DNA from: Linepithema humile
Lineage: Eukaryota; Arthropoda; Insecta; Hymenoptera; Formicidae
Length of the DNA: 64,000 bases
Assembly: GCF_040581485.1 (NCBI RefSeq)
Contig: NC_090131.1
Span: forward strand, 15,147,501-15,211,500
Direction: 5' to 3'
Positions 1 to 13,000 of the stretch are shown here, piece after piece (the stretch's first letter is position 1; every line of letters begins with the position of its first letter). The notes beneath the pieces are model-generated. The model made no database searches. It saw only the letters and a program-made list of their open reading frames with translations, and was not told the origin of the DNA. Position numbers and translations under genes: made by a program.

Positions 1-587
1 TCTTAAGCGCCCGACGAACTAATTAGAACACGTCTAGTTTAGCGTTTCACATGCATGAATAGACATCCAGAAGACAATTATTTTCCTTTTATTTTTGGAG
101 ATATGTTTATATAACGAAAAAGATAATAATCTTTGACAATACATTGCTTATTGCGCTCTGCGTACTGAAATATGTTTGATCATATTTATCTGAGAAAATA
201 AAAAGTAAAAGCATGTAAATGTAATAATTAAAAAATGATGATTTTATAAATTGCAGTTGTAATCTAAATTTATCACTATTATTTAATTAACATACATAAT
301 CTAACTGTATATTCTGTATTTAAATAAGACCAAATTAAAATCATAGAACCGTAAGTAAAATTCAAAATGCAAAATTATGTTAACTTTATTACGAAACAAT
401 TTGCTGCAATTAAATCTTTCAAAATCTTGAGTGTAATTATTATCGCGCTTACATAATTCATATTATACGTTCATCACTATATAATTCTAAACGTGACGAT
501 TAGTACGGAAAATGGAGAAACAGAATTATAATCACGGCAACCACAAAGTTACTTTCTCCGATTCTAATCGTTCCGTTCTGCTTTTAG
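1..587 (+). other. AT-rich upstream region and probable intron before the YGPP gene
   Basis: This stretch has no credible coding sequence. Its right edge is a textbook acceptor: a CTAAT branch-point motif at about 564-568, a pyrimidine tract, then TTTTAG ending at 587. A GTAAGT donor-like site lies at 351-356, so an intron of about 237 nt (351-587) is possible. The bases before 351 have stops in several frames, so an exon there would most likely be untranslated. The pairing of the two sites is inference. Confidence 0.4.
564..587 (+). other. Splice acceptor with branch point directly before the YGPP exon
   Basis: CTAAT at about 564-568 is followed by a pyrimidine-rich run and TTTTAG, and the next base begins the ATG of the long reading frame. 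The spacing of about 20 nt from branch A to AG fits insect introns. It shows that the gene has at least one upstream exon. Confidence 0.7.
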
Positions 588-3500
588 ATGCTTCTCGCGC
601 TGTTCAGCGTCCTACTGATTGGAAATCACGTGCAAGCGGTAGTTAACAAGGCGCAAGTGCCGTTAACCAACGAAGAGAAGAAATCTATCAAGGGCAAAGT
701 TGAGGATAGAATAAGCAACACTTTTGATTCTCCGTCCGACGACTACGGACCACCGTTGGGATCCGGTTTTAAAGGGCCAGCGCCGGTATACGGGCCACCG
801 GAATTAGTCGGCAACCTTGGACCAACGCCCATTTATCCACCTCCACCGCCGGAATTGCCGCCACCCGTATTTGGACCGCCTGCCGTATCGTACGGCCCGC
901 CGCGAAGTCTCAAGCCGCAATATGGACCGCCGAAACAAAGTTTCGGTTTGGCAACACCCTCCCTTCTTCTGAAACCTACCTACGGCCCGCCGAAACTTCA
1001 TTACGGACCGCCGAAGCAACATTTTACGCCGCCAGCGGCGTCGCTATTCATATCACCGAAACCTCAATACGGTCCACCATTGAAGTTCGTCGGCACATCG
1101 AGTCAGCAATATATACCGCCACCACCGGCGAGTCAGCACGGGCCACCGAAGCCGGGGCATGGACCACCTATCCCTATATCGCTCGAGACTTACGGTCCAC
1201 CGCCTCCAAAATTAGCTATTCAGTTTAATCCTCTGCCCAATGACGAGTACGGTCCGCCGCCGCCGCCCGTAGCCGCGCCGCAACCGCAATACGGTCTACC
1301 GGCCGGTGATTTATACGGACCTCCACCACCGGCACCTCCACCAGGCGTTCCTGCGCCACCCACACCACCTGACATAAAGTACGATGGATGGCAGCCCATC
1401 GCGGGATTGGCCACCTCCCCTAATCAAAGTGGTCCGCCGGCAGATACGTATGGCCTTCCCGACGCGAAGCATAATTACATCGAAGGCTTGGCCTCCGCGG
1501 GATTATCGCACGCCGCGCTGGCCGTTTCGACGAATTCGAACGTGCCGAGCGATTCTTACGGCGTGCCGATACACAATCCGGAAGATCAAGATCTGAAGAC
1601 GTCCGTGCACGATGCGTCGGCCTCCTCGGAGAGTAATGGATTACCGCCGCCGCCGTTGCCGCAGCACGAGCCCCTCCACAATCAAGGCCCGGGCGTCGTC
1701 GGTACTGCTAGTCAATCCGATCACCAGTTCGGTCGACAACAATTAAACTTGCAATACGGAACGCCAAATATTGAACCCTTATCCATCACGAAGACAGTGG
1801 GATTCGAACTGTTGCCGGCAAACGGCGCTTTGAACGGCGCGGATCTCCCAGGTTTATCATTGTCAAGTGGCACTTCCGACGCTTCGTCGTTCAATCATAT
1901 CTCGAATTCGGTTAATGCCAATTCCGCGTCGCTTCATACGGGACTGGAATTGCCATCGGACGATGGCGGAGCCGCTCACGCTGCTGTTCTAAACAGCGGC
2001 AGAGATTCTCACGGGTTTCAAAATGTAGGAAATGATCTGTCGTTGCAGCAGTTACCGCAACAAACGCCGTCGCTCGATTACGGTCCGCCTTTAACCACTT
2101 TTGGAAAATCCACCGAGGCGCTATCCGGAGCATCTTTGCTTTCTCCTCCTCCTTTAAATACTTACGGTGCGCCGCCTCTTTCTTCCTACTCGCCTAACGG
2201 ACCTTATCCCGCGGCGCAAGGAGGACGAAGTCCGTTCTTTTTATCGTTCGGAGGATTATTCGGAGGCTCTTTCCCCAAGCAGAATCTGCACTCTCAAAGA
2301 ATTCACGGTCCACCGTTCAGGTTACCGCCGGTACCCTTCGAGTCTTTGATACCGCCGCGGACTCGAGAACCGATTCAATTCAGAGAGCCGATACCTACGG
2401 GACTGTTATCGAATATTAATCGGTATTTACCGCCACCCGCGAAGCAGCAGTTACCGAATCTCCACGCGCCGGTGTCTTTTCACCACACGTCGGGATCGGG
2501 CAATTTATTCCCCGGTTCTTTCGCGTCAGCCGGTTTGTTCAACGGAAATAAAATTCTAAATTCCCCGGTTGCCGCGCCACACGCGCAATATGGAACGCCG
2601 TTGTCGTTCACCGATTTTAACACTCCGACGCCCCATTTGACTTACGGAGCGCCCAACTTCGGCCCACCGACTTCCTTCGTTTCGACGTCCTCCGGATTCG
2701 GCAACAATCTTTACAGCGGAGTGAATAACGCGTTAACAACAACGTACGGTACACCCGTGGTCAATTCATTATCAATCGGCGGCGGTGGTCACGATTGCAA
2801 CAACGCCTTGCAGCCACTCCTGCCCGGAGCGTTACATTCGAGCAACGGATTGTCCGCGAGCGCAGAGCTGCCTTTAAGCGGCAGTTTACCTTCAAGCGGG
2901 GAATTGCATTCCAGCGGAGAGCTACACTTGAGTGGAGGCTTATCTTCGGGCGGTGAAGTGCCCTCGAGCAACGAGCTATCGGGTGGTGGATTATCCGCGC
3001 ACGGAGGCGCACATTCTAACGGCAAGCTGCAGCTCGATTTCGAAAATGCCGGCGCTCACGCTGGAAGTGTGAAAAATGCGGAACTAGGTTTTACAAATTC
3101 TCTAGCCACAGGCTTCGCGAGCACCGGTGGAGGCGATCTGTTCGACGATAATCATCAGAATTCCATTTTCACCGGCGATTCATTGCCGCTTACGAAACCG
3201 CTCGACAACTTCCTGGGCGGACCACCAGTCAGCACGCTCGATCTGCAGCATAATGAACAGCAGAAGATAAATCTGAAGGACAGTTATGGCAACCCCATCG
3301 GATTAACATACGATTCGTTGAACGAAGCGAGTAACCCGAATGCTGTTCACGCGTCCACCGCGGACGTTTCGAACGAGCTCTCCGCACCTTCATCTAGTCA
3401 GTCTCAGAATACCTATCCCGCGGCAGCGTCGTTCGAGCACGGCTCAGGAATATCGGCGGAAGCCCTAACCGCAAGCCTGACCTTACAGGGTCTCGGTCAG

Positions 3501-4094
3501 GGAAAGAGTTTCGCGTCGAACGAGATCGACGCTAATCAATTTCTCAAATCAAGCGAGGGCAGCGAGGCATTGTCTCTGGCGCAGAAACTGACCGCCGACA
3601 ATGCCAATGACTTTGAGATTCAGGGTTCCAAGGGCATTTACAGATTGCAGATACAAGCGGCGGATGGTGGATTGGGCACCGAAAATTCGGATGGCAGCAT
3701 TAGGCACGATCAAGTGGTGTCCAACGATCTACTTCAATCAATAATAGCCGCTATAGAAGAGCCGGAGAATGCCGCTGTGCAACTTCAAGAAGCGCCGCAG
3801 GCTCAGCGATTGGAAAAAGTTTACGGTTCTGATCTGCTGCAAGAAATTGGCGTTCCAAATGGTCATTTTATCACCGTAGATAGCCACAAGCCTGGCAATG
3901 AGCTCGAAAAACGATCCGAGCAAACGAGCGACAGGAGCGAAGACGAAAAGTATTTGAAAAATCACCCATCAGTGGCTTTGTTCTTCGATACTAAATACGG
4001 AGAAACGATTAAAGAGGTGAGGTCGGTGTCGAAAAGCGAGACACAGGCTGCGAAAGAAAACGAACAGAGCAACAACAAAACGAAATCCTCGTAA
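588..4094 (+). CDS. Secreted YGPP/YG-P repeat protein, cuticle or extracellular-matrix type (main exon)
   Basis: This is a single open exon of 1168 codons ending in TAA. Residues 1-17 are a clear signal peptide (hydrophobic LLALFSVLLIG, likely cleavage after HVQA). Residues about 45-270 are dense in proline with repeated YGPP, often as QYGPP or TYGPP. Variants YGLP, YGVP, YGTP and YGAP recur to about residue 720, some 20 copies in all, separated by Ser/Asn/Gly-rich spacers. Residues about 745-805 form a Ser/Gly-rich patch with repeated SSGEL-like units. The last 250 residues are more polar and acidic, with KVYGSDLLQEIG and a charged tail. The only cysteine I find is at about residue 737 (GHDC). 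Such low-complexity YG-P repeats are typical of insect structural proteins, for example resilin-like and other cuticular proteins, but I see no chitin-binding R&R domain and do not recognise an exact orthologue. The ATG abuts a strong acceptor, so it may be the true start after a 5'UTR intron, or an internal Met after a short first coding exon. No AATAAA follows closely; ATTAAA occurs at 4280-4285 and 4423-4428. Confidence 0.88.
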   Translation: MLLALFSVLLIGNHVQAVVNKAQVPLTNEEKKSIKGKVEDRISNTFDSPSDDYGPPLGSGFKGPAPVYGPPELVGNLGPTPIYPPPPPELPPPVFGPPAVSYGPPRSLKPQYGPPKQSFGLATPSLLLKPTYGPPKLHYGPPKQHFTPPAASLFISPKPQYGPPLKFVGTSSQQYIPPPPASQHGPPKPGHGPPIPISLETYGPPPPKLAIQFNPLPNDEYGPPPPPVAAPQPQYGLPAGDLYGPPPPAPPPGVPAPPTPPDIKYDGWQPIAGLATSPNQSGPPADTYGLPDAKHNYIEGLASAGLSHAALAVSTNSNVPSDSYGVPIHNPEDQDLKTSVHDASASSESNGLPPPPLPQHEPLHNQGPGVVGTASQSDHQFGRQQLNLQYGTPNIEPLSITKTVGFELLPANGALNGADLPGLSLSSGTSDASSFNHISNSVNANSASLHTGLELPSDDGGAAHAAVLNSGRDSHGFQNVGNDLSLQQLPQQTPSLDYGPPLTTFGKSTEALSGASLLSPPPLNTYGAPPLSSYSPNGPYPAAQGGRSPFFLSFGGLFGGSFPKQNLHSQRIHGPPFRLPPVPFESLIPPRTREPIQFREPIPTGLLSNINRYLPPPAKQQLPNLHAPVSFHHTSGSGNLFPGSFASAGLFNGNKILNSPVAAPHAQYGTPLSFTDFNTPTPHLTYGAPNFGPPTSFVSTSSGFGNNLYSGVNNALTTTYGTPVVNSLSIGGGGHDCNNALQPLLPGALHSSNGLSASAELPLSGSLPSSGELHSSGELHLSGGLSSGGEVPSSNELSGGGLSAHGGAHSNGKLQLDFENAGAHAGSVKNAELGFTNSLATGFASTGGGDLFDDNHQNSIFTGDSLPLTKPLDNFLGGPPVSTLDLQHNEQQKINLKDSYGNPIGLTYDSLNEASNPNAVHASTADVSNELSAPSSSQSQNTYPAAASFEHGSGISAEALTASLTLQGLGQGKSFASNEIDANQFLKSSEGSEALSLAQKLTADNANDFEIQGSKGIYRLQIQAADGGLGTENSDGSIRHDQVVSNDLLQSIIAAIEEPENAAVQLQEAPQAQRLEKVYGSDLLQEIGVPNGHFITVDSHKPGNELEKRSEQTSDRSEDEKYLKNHPSVALFFDTKYGETIKEVRSVSKSETQAAKENEQSNNKTKSS

Positions 4095-7000
4095 CTTTAA
4101 TTATGTGTGCCTTTGTGGAAATATTTAATAGCATTTTTTTTTTAAATAATAGCCTTGAACGCCTCGATTTATTTTGCAGAGACTTTTTGATTTCCATTTT
4201 TAACGAAGATACTGCTGTCAATAGAGTGCCCTTTACTTTCTCCGCTTGCGGTTAACCTACAAAGAATCTCGATAAAAGCATTAAATTCCGCTACAGAGAA
4301 ACAAATATTTCTTGCATTTTCGTAATCGAAGCGTTACATGCTCTTCGGTAAAATTTTCCTTTGGAAAATCACTGCCTCAAGAACGAACGGTCATGTTTCC
4401 ATATTTTCAGATTTTTTTTCAGATTAAAATTTTTATTTCTAAAGAAAATGCAATCAACCGACATTTTGTAATTCGATGTTGAAAGTTTCTGGTAACTTGT
4501 GTTACCTCTTTATTTCTAAAAATCGTTCGAGCGAAGATGTTGTATTACGCAATTTCTGATGCGCTTCAAAAAGTGCCTAAAGTGGCTGATCGGCTGGAAA
4601 CTGAAATTAGAAGGCATGAAACCGCGCGAGTAAGAAATGGGAGTTGATGCAATCCTTTTTCTCGTATTGTAAATAAGCGAGAGTGATAATTACATGTTGG
4701 CCAGTGTATCAATAACGGGTTATTAGACGAACCGTTTGCTTGTCCAAGAACTTTTCACCTCTCACTAGGATTACGAGAACGTAAGAAGAGACACGGATAT
4801 CATTGGATATTTTTACCGATGTGAGAGAAGATTTCACGTCCGTAAACGGTGATCCTATTATCAAATGATTTACCGAGATCCGATCAAGGATCCAGAACGA
4901 CTTGGACTTTCTCGTATCCTCGCGTCTTACGCTATCTTCGTCCATGAAAATCTCGTCCCGATAGTCCTTCTCAGAACGAAAAAAATTATTCAATATCGAA
5001 CGAGATTTTTGTCGGATTATTGATAATCGATGCCTCTTTCGGCCTGATTCGACGAAAGTGGCAATCGCTGCACAAAGATGCTTAAGAACGGTACGAAGCA
5101 TTATGCGCATTTATTAATACTCATGTAGGTCAATAGGTTGCGGCATCGCTCTCGCGAAGTATACAGGTAACCATGTGACGCATCCTCGTAAAGCCGCCCG
5201 GGCGTTCGCCGGCATCGTGATCGGCGGCCTCGTATCTTTCGCGGTTTCAGCCTTCGCCGAGGTGAAAGTTCAAAACCTCGTTTAATGACCCGGCGAAACG
5301 GTGCTTGGCTTCTATGAGAATCTCGTTCTGAGTGAAAACGCATCGTCCCGTCTCTGCGGGCGTTCAAGCACGTTAACGCTTGGTTGTGCATACCTTTGCT
5401 GACGATAACCGGTGGATATGGGATGCGCTTGTAGTTTCGCGCGTGTATACGTGCGCGCGGGCGAAAAACACGCGGGCGTACACACGTGCCTTAGAGCCAT
5501 GCACAGCGGAAGCGCGGGGCAACCTCGAAACGTCGATACCATCGGGCACGCAAGCGACGAACATTATTTCCTTCCGCCGCGCGTATTAACGACTTTACGC
5601 GGCCCGCGATTCGCGGCTCTGCGCGTAAGTTGAAAATGAGCGTGTGTCGTGAAAGCGCACCGTTAAAATCCCGAGTGTGGCATAATCTTAAAGTTTTTGC
5701 ATTTTTATGGTTTCGCCTGACAAACGGTTATGCATAACTTGGTGTATAGCAGATACGTAAAATAAGTAGAGCGTATACGTTTAAGAGACGCTCATTGTTA
5801 CGAAGTACGCAGTGACGATACTGCCAGGCCATAAAACGCATCCAATTGCTCCTAACCCACATCCACCTTCTTTTTTAAGATTTTAATTTATTATTTTATA
5901 CAGCGAAGCTTTCGTTTCTCCCTCAACGTGTGGACATTCAGCTTATATCCGATGAGCAATCGCTGCTATCACTCGCCGGATATAACGAACTTATTAGCTT
6001 ATACATTTAATATATGCTCCGCATGTAAATATATGGATACTTTGTAAATAGATGTTAACTTTTTTACTTCCGCTCTCTCCTCATTACCTTCATCCAATAT
6101 TAATTTATTATGTCGTAGTCAAACAATAAATATGACAATAAAAGCTAATTGTAATGTACATGTTAATAAGCATTATACTTTTTTCTCTCTTCATCATCAC
6201 TCTTTAATTATTTACTTTCTACTTGCAGTACGCGTTGCCGAGCTCGGCCGTAAACATTGGCATTAACAGTGCAGAGTATTGCAGAAACACGTTGTTTTCA
6301 AGTCCATTTGCAGAGATTGGCCCGTCGTAATGTGGATTACAAGTTTGCACATCTGAAAGTGTTTGTCTCGTGAAAGTACTCGGCTAAATCGGCGGTCGCC
6401 TAAATTCCGCGAATTCTGGCACGGCGGAGGAACGGAAACGTATGAGGGAATTAGATATCCGCCACTAAGTAGAATTACGGTTATGTAAATGAAATGCTAT
6501 CGCTTCGCCTTCAGTTAGGATGGTTAGTACCCAGCGCTCCTCGCGCTAAAATCGTTACGTAGATTTTCCATGCGAATCCATTCGCCGTCGGGAATTCATC
6601 GGCTTCTTTCCCCACTGTCTGCGCTTTTTCTCTTCCTCTTTTCTACTTACTGCTACACGTTACTAGACAATACGATCATGAAACTTCCTGTGTAATCCGA
6701 AACTGAAGCTATGAGAATATTCACACGTTTTCCGTAAAGATGAGCTTGCTCGTGTTAAGCTAGTGGGTCGCATTGAGTAAGCTAATTAACATGAACGTCA
6801 TTTTCGTACGTATATTTTGTGTAACACATTTTCCCAAATATGTAACACTGATATTACAATAATAAAATCAGAATTGTTAATTTTACTCAAGTTCTTTTTA
6901 TAAGAGCTTAGAATAAAAATTTTCATTATATTTAATTTGTAAAAATAAAATAAACTAGATAATTTAATAAGTAAAACTTTATAAATAAATTCAGTTTTAG

Positions 7001-10000
7001 AATGTTACATACTCTTCACAGTTGCATAAATAAAATAACTAAATAAAATTAGAGAATTATTATAGGATTTCAATGTCGCCGCGTTTAATGGAAATGTGAT
7101 AAAATTTGTGCGATTAAATCTATAAAAAAATTGGGACGATAATATCGCGCGATTATAACAGAGTTATCTCGTTTCATGTTAAAAGGATTACACGGCAGGT
7201 ATTAGAAGGACGAATATATTTGATGGGTGATAATAATTTCCGGAACTCGTTAAAATTCATCGAACCTGCATAAGACGTTACACAGCGTTCGCTACGGGTA
7301 AAATAGTTGATGCCTACAAAGACGAAGTGAATTTTACCACCGCTCAGACGATCTCGAAGGCGCGTAACGACTTCCTTCTCGTGTAGTTTTAATCGTACAC
7401 CGTATCGCGTGGAGTTGCCGGTTTTTCGAGACGAGCTGGTGACGAGGAGGGATTGGAAGGGATCTCGGAGGAAGGTTTGAAGGGTTAGCCAGCGGGAACG
7501 TATGCATTTTTCGCGGAGCTCGGAAGTGCTTTATTTCCATACTGACGTCGTATCTGTACACACCGACAGTCATACTGATCTCAGGAGGCACGTTGTTGCC
7601 TCATGGGCGATATATATGGAATATAAGGCAAGCCGACAGGCGGAGTCTCGGATGTATCGTTGCCGGCGTATGCCCGGCGTAGCCCCTTCGCCGAAGGCAA
7701 AATTGTCTTTCCTGTGAATAGCAAATAGTTTGCTGAAAGCGAGATCCGAAAAAAGAAAATCTTTCTTTAAGATTTTAAAAAAAGTGACTGGAACATAGAG
7801 ATACTTAAATTGTCGCAATGTTTTCTTTAATTTCTTGCCGACTCAGTCTAATTAAAATAATACTCTTCGTGCTAATAATCTTTCTTATATCAAGCAGAAA
7901 AGTATATTTACGCCTGTTCATTCATTCCTTCACGGTTTCGGTTGCGTTCGGTCGCGGCTTAAAACAATGACAGTCGCTCGATTAGAGTCGTTCTCACGCG
8001 TCATGATTTTTTCTTCCGTATGTGCATCATATAACAAAGTGGGTCTGACACGGTGGAAGTGACACGGTTTTTCGTTTGCGAACGACTATAAGTATCACGA
8101 ATAATAATTTAACTGATTATCATTGTATTTAGGTAATAATTATTTAATTTTTAACATATTTCTAGTCAATTTTTTACAATTTGATAAAAAGTATTTTATT
8201 ACATTTTTCAAATTTATTCCTCCAGATTTTAGCAATTAACATTTGCATTTATAATGTATTTTTTTATTTACTGTTTATATTTTATAAAAAGAAAATGTAG
8301 CGAATTTATAGAGAGCGGAAAAAGAGTAACAGAGGAAAGGAAAAATATATCTTTTCGAGAGAACTTCGACAATCTCCTGTAAGTAATTTAATCTTGAGAA
8401 AAAGATTCTTTATTCTTAATCAATTAAGAAAAAAAAAGTGTAATGAAAAGAAGTTTTATTATACTTTTAAAAACACGTACACATATTGCTTTGAAAAATA
8501 AAGAAAATAAAAAGTCTCATGCAGGTGTGATTCATAATTTTATGTTAAATAGTCGATTATTAATATAAACATATATCTAGTGAAAGTTTCACATGGAAAA
8601 GAATTTAGATTTTATTAACAAACGAGATATTAATCTTCGTCTATAGAATTTTCTAAGCTAATTACATTTGTAGATTAGAATTATAATACTGGGATATATG
8701 TGAATTATTTATATGGAGAATTAAAATCGGAACTTTATAATGAAAGAAAAACTATTGCTAGCAAGTAAAACAATAAAAGAATCTTGTGTGAAAATTTTTA
8801 ATTTAAAAACCGCTATATGCAACAATTAACTTTGTATATATTGCATTTACATATAAAATTTTTTCATCAACACAGTTCAAAGCTTACGTTAAATATATCA
8901 TTTACATAAATTATAGCACGTCTATAATCGCTTGTAATTTCAAAAACTAAAAATGTTATTGATGTATCTTGAGGTTTATTGATGTATTCAGTCTTCATGC
9001 GTGAGAAAGAAGAATGCGTAGTTACGTTTTCCATGTAGTGTTGCATAAAAAGTAACGATCTACGCCTACACGATCTGTACGTAAATGTCGAAGTCTTCTG
9101 CTAAGCGGAAACATGCGCAATCATTATTTCGTAAAACATTAATTTAATATGTGATTACTGCAACATAATAAAGTACTGGAACGATAAATGTGCAGTTAAC
9201 ATTTAACTAGAAGATTCTTTACTGATCAAAATGAAATAAATAAGCGGAGTTAAAATGATCAAAGAGTGTTAGAATAATAATTATTAATCTGCAAGACAGT
9301 ACGAGAACCGCAAACTGTTTCTCTTCATGCTTATTTAAAAATGCAATATTTATGAATGCAGAAAAGTTAATATTTTATACTGCGCCTGTTTTACCAGACA
9401 TGTAAGTAATGGAAAGATTCCACGTTTGAAATCTGATTCTACGATATCTCAGACAAGAGCATAAAGTGGATAAGACACATTGCTGCGTTACAGTTAAGAA
9501 GTGATATGACTATGAAGTAAAAGTGCAAAGCAGGCAATGAGAACGGAAAGTAAAAGGAAAAATGAGAAAAAAAGAGCTAAGCGAATAAGAAAGAAAAAAA
9601 AAGAAAATACGTTCGTAATCGAAATAGAGAAAGAGCAAGAAGGAAGCCCAGGAGGCCAGGAAGCAGGGGGCCGGAAAGAAGTCTACGAGGAATTCCATAA
9701 AAATCGGTGAAATATGCATAGTACCATAGAACGTGGTGGAAGCGTCGCGACGTCGTCGAGCGTCTCCGGGGAAACCGGAATCTCAGCGCGGAAAGAAGAA
9801 AGAACGAGGAAACCCGCCGGAGGAAGAGCGCGACGATTCGGAGTTGAAGTGGGAGATGCGAAAGAATGAAGGTGCAGCGGGTGGGTTGGCGAGGTACCTC
9901 GAGGAGAGGTAGTGTAGGGCAGATAAAGGAAAAGGAAAGAGTGGAGAGGGAGGGAGGCGGGGGGGTTAGAGAGCGAACATTTGGAACGTCTTCTCGAACG

Positions 10001-13000
10001 AAATCTAATTTCGGTCCCATGGCGAAACTAAGCTATTTTCCCCGCAATATGCACGCACGCGGGCGTGCGCAAGTGTTTCCAGCAACGTTTTCCGGCCTCT
10101 TACCTCCGACGCCCGGGCGTTCTCGAGGCCTCACGGAGGAACCTTTAACGTTTCTGCGCGAGTCGCGCCCGGATGCGAGTGTATTCGAAATGGCTGATAA
10201 AATTTCCATCGTCGTAATCCACCGCCGCCAAGCCGGGAGTCCTCGTAATTTTGCTATGGCCGCGTTAGCCTTAGCAGCTGGAAAACGATCTTTTATTTGG
10301 GTACGCTCAGTCGTTTATTCGCGCCGTGGTGTTGAAAGCACGTACGTGTCATACAATCCTGCATCGTTTGCGAGCTTTATGCCGCGGTGGCATATAGCGT
10401 GCGCTAAGGGTCATTCATTATTTCCAACGCATTGTCCTTTTGACATTTCTACTCGTTAGATGGTAACTAATTGCTGCATTTTTGTACGCCTGAAACATAA
10501 CCGACTATTTATCGTTAACATCGATTTTACAGGCATAAAAGAGTGATATTTGTTTGATTTAAAGCTTAGTCGCTCAAATACTGAAAGGATACTGTCGAAC
10601 GATTGTAGAAAAATGTGACATTTTTACTGAAAAAAATTGACTAAAGATTGAATGTATTTCTAGTTGCCAGTATTATGCGATTTATACTTGAGTGCGCAGG
10701 CTGCTGATCGCGCGAACTTCTTTTGTTGACTATCGGCAGGACGAAAGGTCCCCGGGGGACCTCGTCATAACGTTTTACACTTCGCATGATGTTGATCCCC
10801 TCTATAATTCGCGCCAAGGGTAGGATGATGATGCGGAACGCCAAGCGGGCTCGCGATGGTTCGAGTGGCAGAAAAGCTTTGTGTGGACTCGGCGAGAGGG
10901 AAAGAGGAAAGCATCACACGCTAATGGCTGATCTCGCCATGTGCAATTAAAAGGGAATCATTCCGCTCAAATTGCTTGTTCGTTTGCGTTGCTTACTAAC
11001 GGCGAAAACGGGATTGTCTCTTAATCAGTCACACTTGTTAATCAGCAAATTACACACTAACGCCCTCATTAAACGCAAGACAATAGCTGTCCGTTAATTA
11101 ATTAATGTGATTATTTTTTTATGTGTAAGAATAACAAAAAACCTGATGGTAAAAGAACTTTCTCTATGTATTTCGAACTAATAACAAATGAGATAATATT
11201 AAAAAATTTTAAATAAATATGATATTATTGCAATTAATATAATTGAATGTCTGTTAAGTATATTACTTATTATATATAATTCAATATATATATATCTACG
11301 TAGGATAAAATAATATTTAATAGAGTTATACAATCTTTCGATTTTTTTCGCTCTAGTGTAATTATTGAGAAAGTGGACTTGCTTGGTTTATTGCACTTTA
11401 ATCATCAATTAGACATTCTTCAATAAAACACAGAGTACACCAATAACTGAAAGTGCTCTTGGTGTATTGCGCTTCTCGTTTCCTTAGTTTCTATAAACTT
11501 CTCAAGGCCCTTCAAAGCAGGAAAGATTCTCTAAGCTGTTCACGTAGTTGTGTCTCGGAGGACTATCGAGAACGTAGCCGGTGAACAAATGAACGAATGG
11601 CGCAACGAAACGGTAGAAATAGCAGTCGGGAGATGGTGGCGAGAAGGTGGGACGCCAATTTCTGCGCTCCTGCCCTAATAATTAAGCCGGCGTCGGTTTT
11701 TGATGGCCACTAAAAATGTCGCGGAGGGTCGAATGGTTAAGGAGCCTCGGCAGAATCGTCGTACTTGCCGGCTTCTGCCAGCGGTAAAGGGCTCGAGAGG
11801 AAGGTGGCTGCCGGATCGAAAGGGGGAGGGTGGAGGTGGCCCTTATGCTCTGATATTAGCAATACCCCGTCTCGTAAAGTCGACTGTGCGGCAATTCGAG
11901 TCACTTTGCGAACCCTTTATATACTGCCTCTCCTCTCTTCTTCCTCTCTCCTCACGCTCTCTTTCTCGCTCTATCTCCATCTCTTGCCCGATGCTTTCAC
12001 CCTTTGCGCAAACCGGAGAGAACGCGTAGAGGCGAGAGAAGAAGCGCGCGCGAGAAGGAGCGACAAGGAGGGAGCCGCTGAAATACTGGCAGAGGCAGTG
12101 ATTTTAATGCGGGTGGTTCTTAAATTTTACGTCACTCCTCGCCCTCGGCGCGTGCACCAACACCACCACCGCTTCATTCTGGACGCGACTTGGAACGCGG
12201 GATTAAACTGTAGCAAGGTAAACCTGTATCACGAACGTTTCTCTACGTTAATTTGGTTATGCGGGTTAGAGGGCCTCTCGCTATAAGCTATGAAACTGGC
12301 GGAATTGCGGATTCAAATTTAGAAAAATCACTTAAAAGAATTATTCGCAAAATATTTTTGTATTACAAAAATTAACGAACATTTCGTGGAATTACTTCTC
12401 GTCGCACTAATTAAACTAAAGTACTGTTACGTGATGAGTTCCGTGCACTTTTGCAAATTTCTCTTCTCTCGTAAATAACAATCAATCGTATTAATAGGAT
12501 TACCACTCGTTTTACGCATATTTTAAGTGTTGTACACGCCAGATTTTTCGGCGGATGCATAATTGTGTGTTGTTAAAAAAAAAAAAAAAACAGCATTCAA
12601 CTTGTTATTATTTCCAATTACAATTAACCTTTGCAGTATTTCCAGATAATTAAACGAATAACGAGCAAAGGGAGATCGTAGATATAGGTAAAATTTCCCG
12701 CCACACCGCGCTTCTCTGATTTAATAAGTTCATTACCTAATGAACAGATGTACGGGACCACTCCGCTCAATCGCGCCGCTCGCTCTCCGATAATCAATAT
12801 TTTTAATTATCACATTTTTACGAATTTGACTGTAGTTTGCTTCTAATTAAATTCGTAATCGGCGGCTTGTTTTTGTGACATTCTGGCTAATTTTGACATC
12901 CTATAGTTTGTAGGTTTATTTATCCGATAATAATTACTCGCAAATTATGCTATTTACTTATGTTATTTACGAACAAATTTCTATAAAATAATCATTGTAC

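Noticed and set aside
2761..3025. Antisense frames across the SGEL block of the YGPP gene
   Set aside because: They are mirror images of the repeat coding sequence.
9866..10459. A 197-codon plus-strand frame
   Set aside because: It lies in a GC-rich island with equally long frames on the other strand, has low-complexity Arg/Gly/Glu composition and no family motif.
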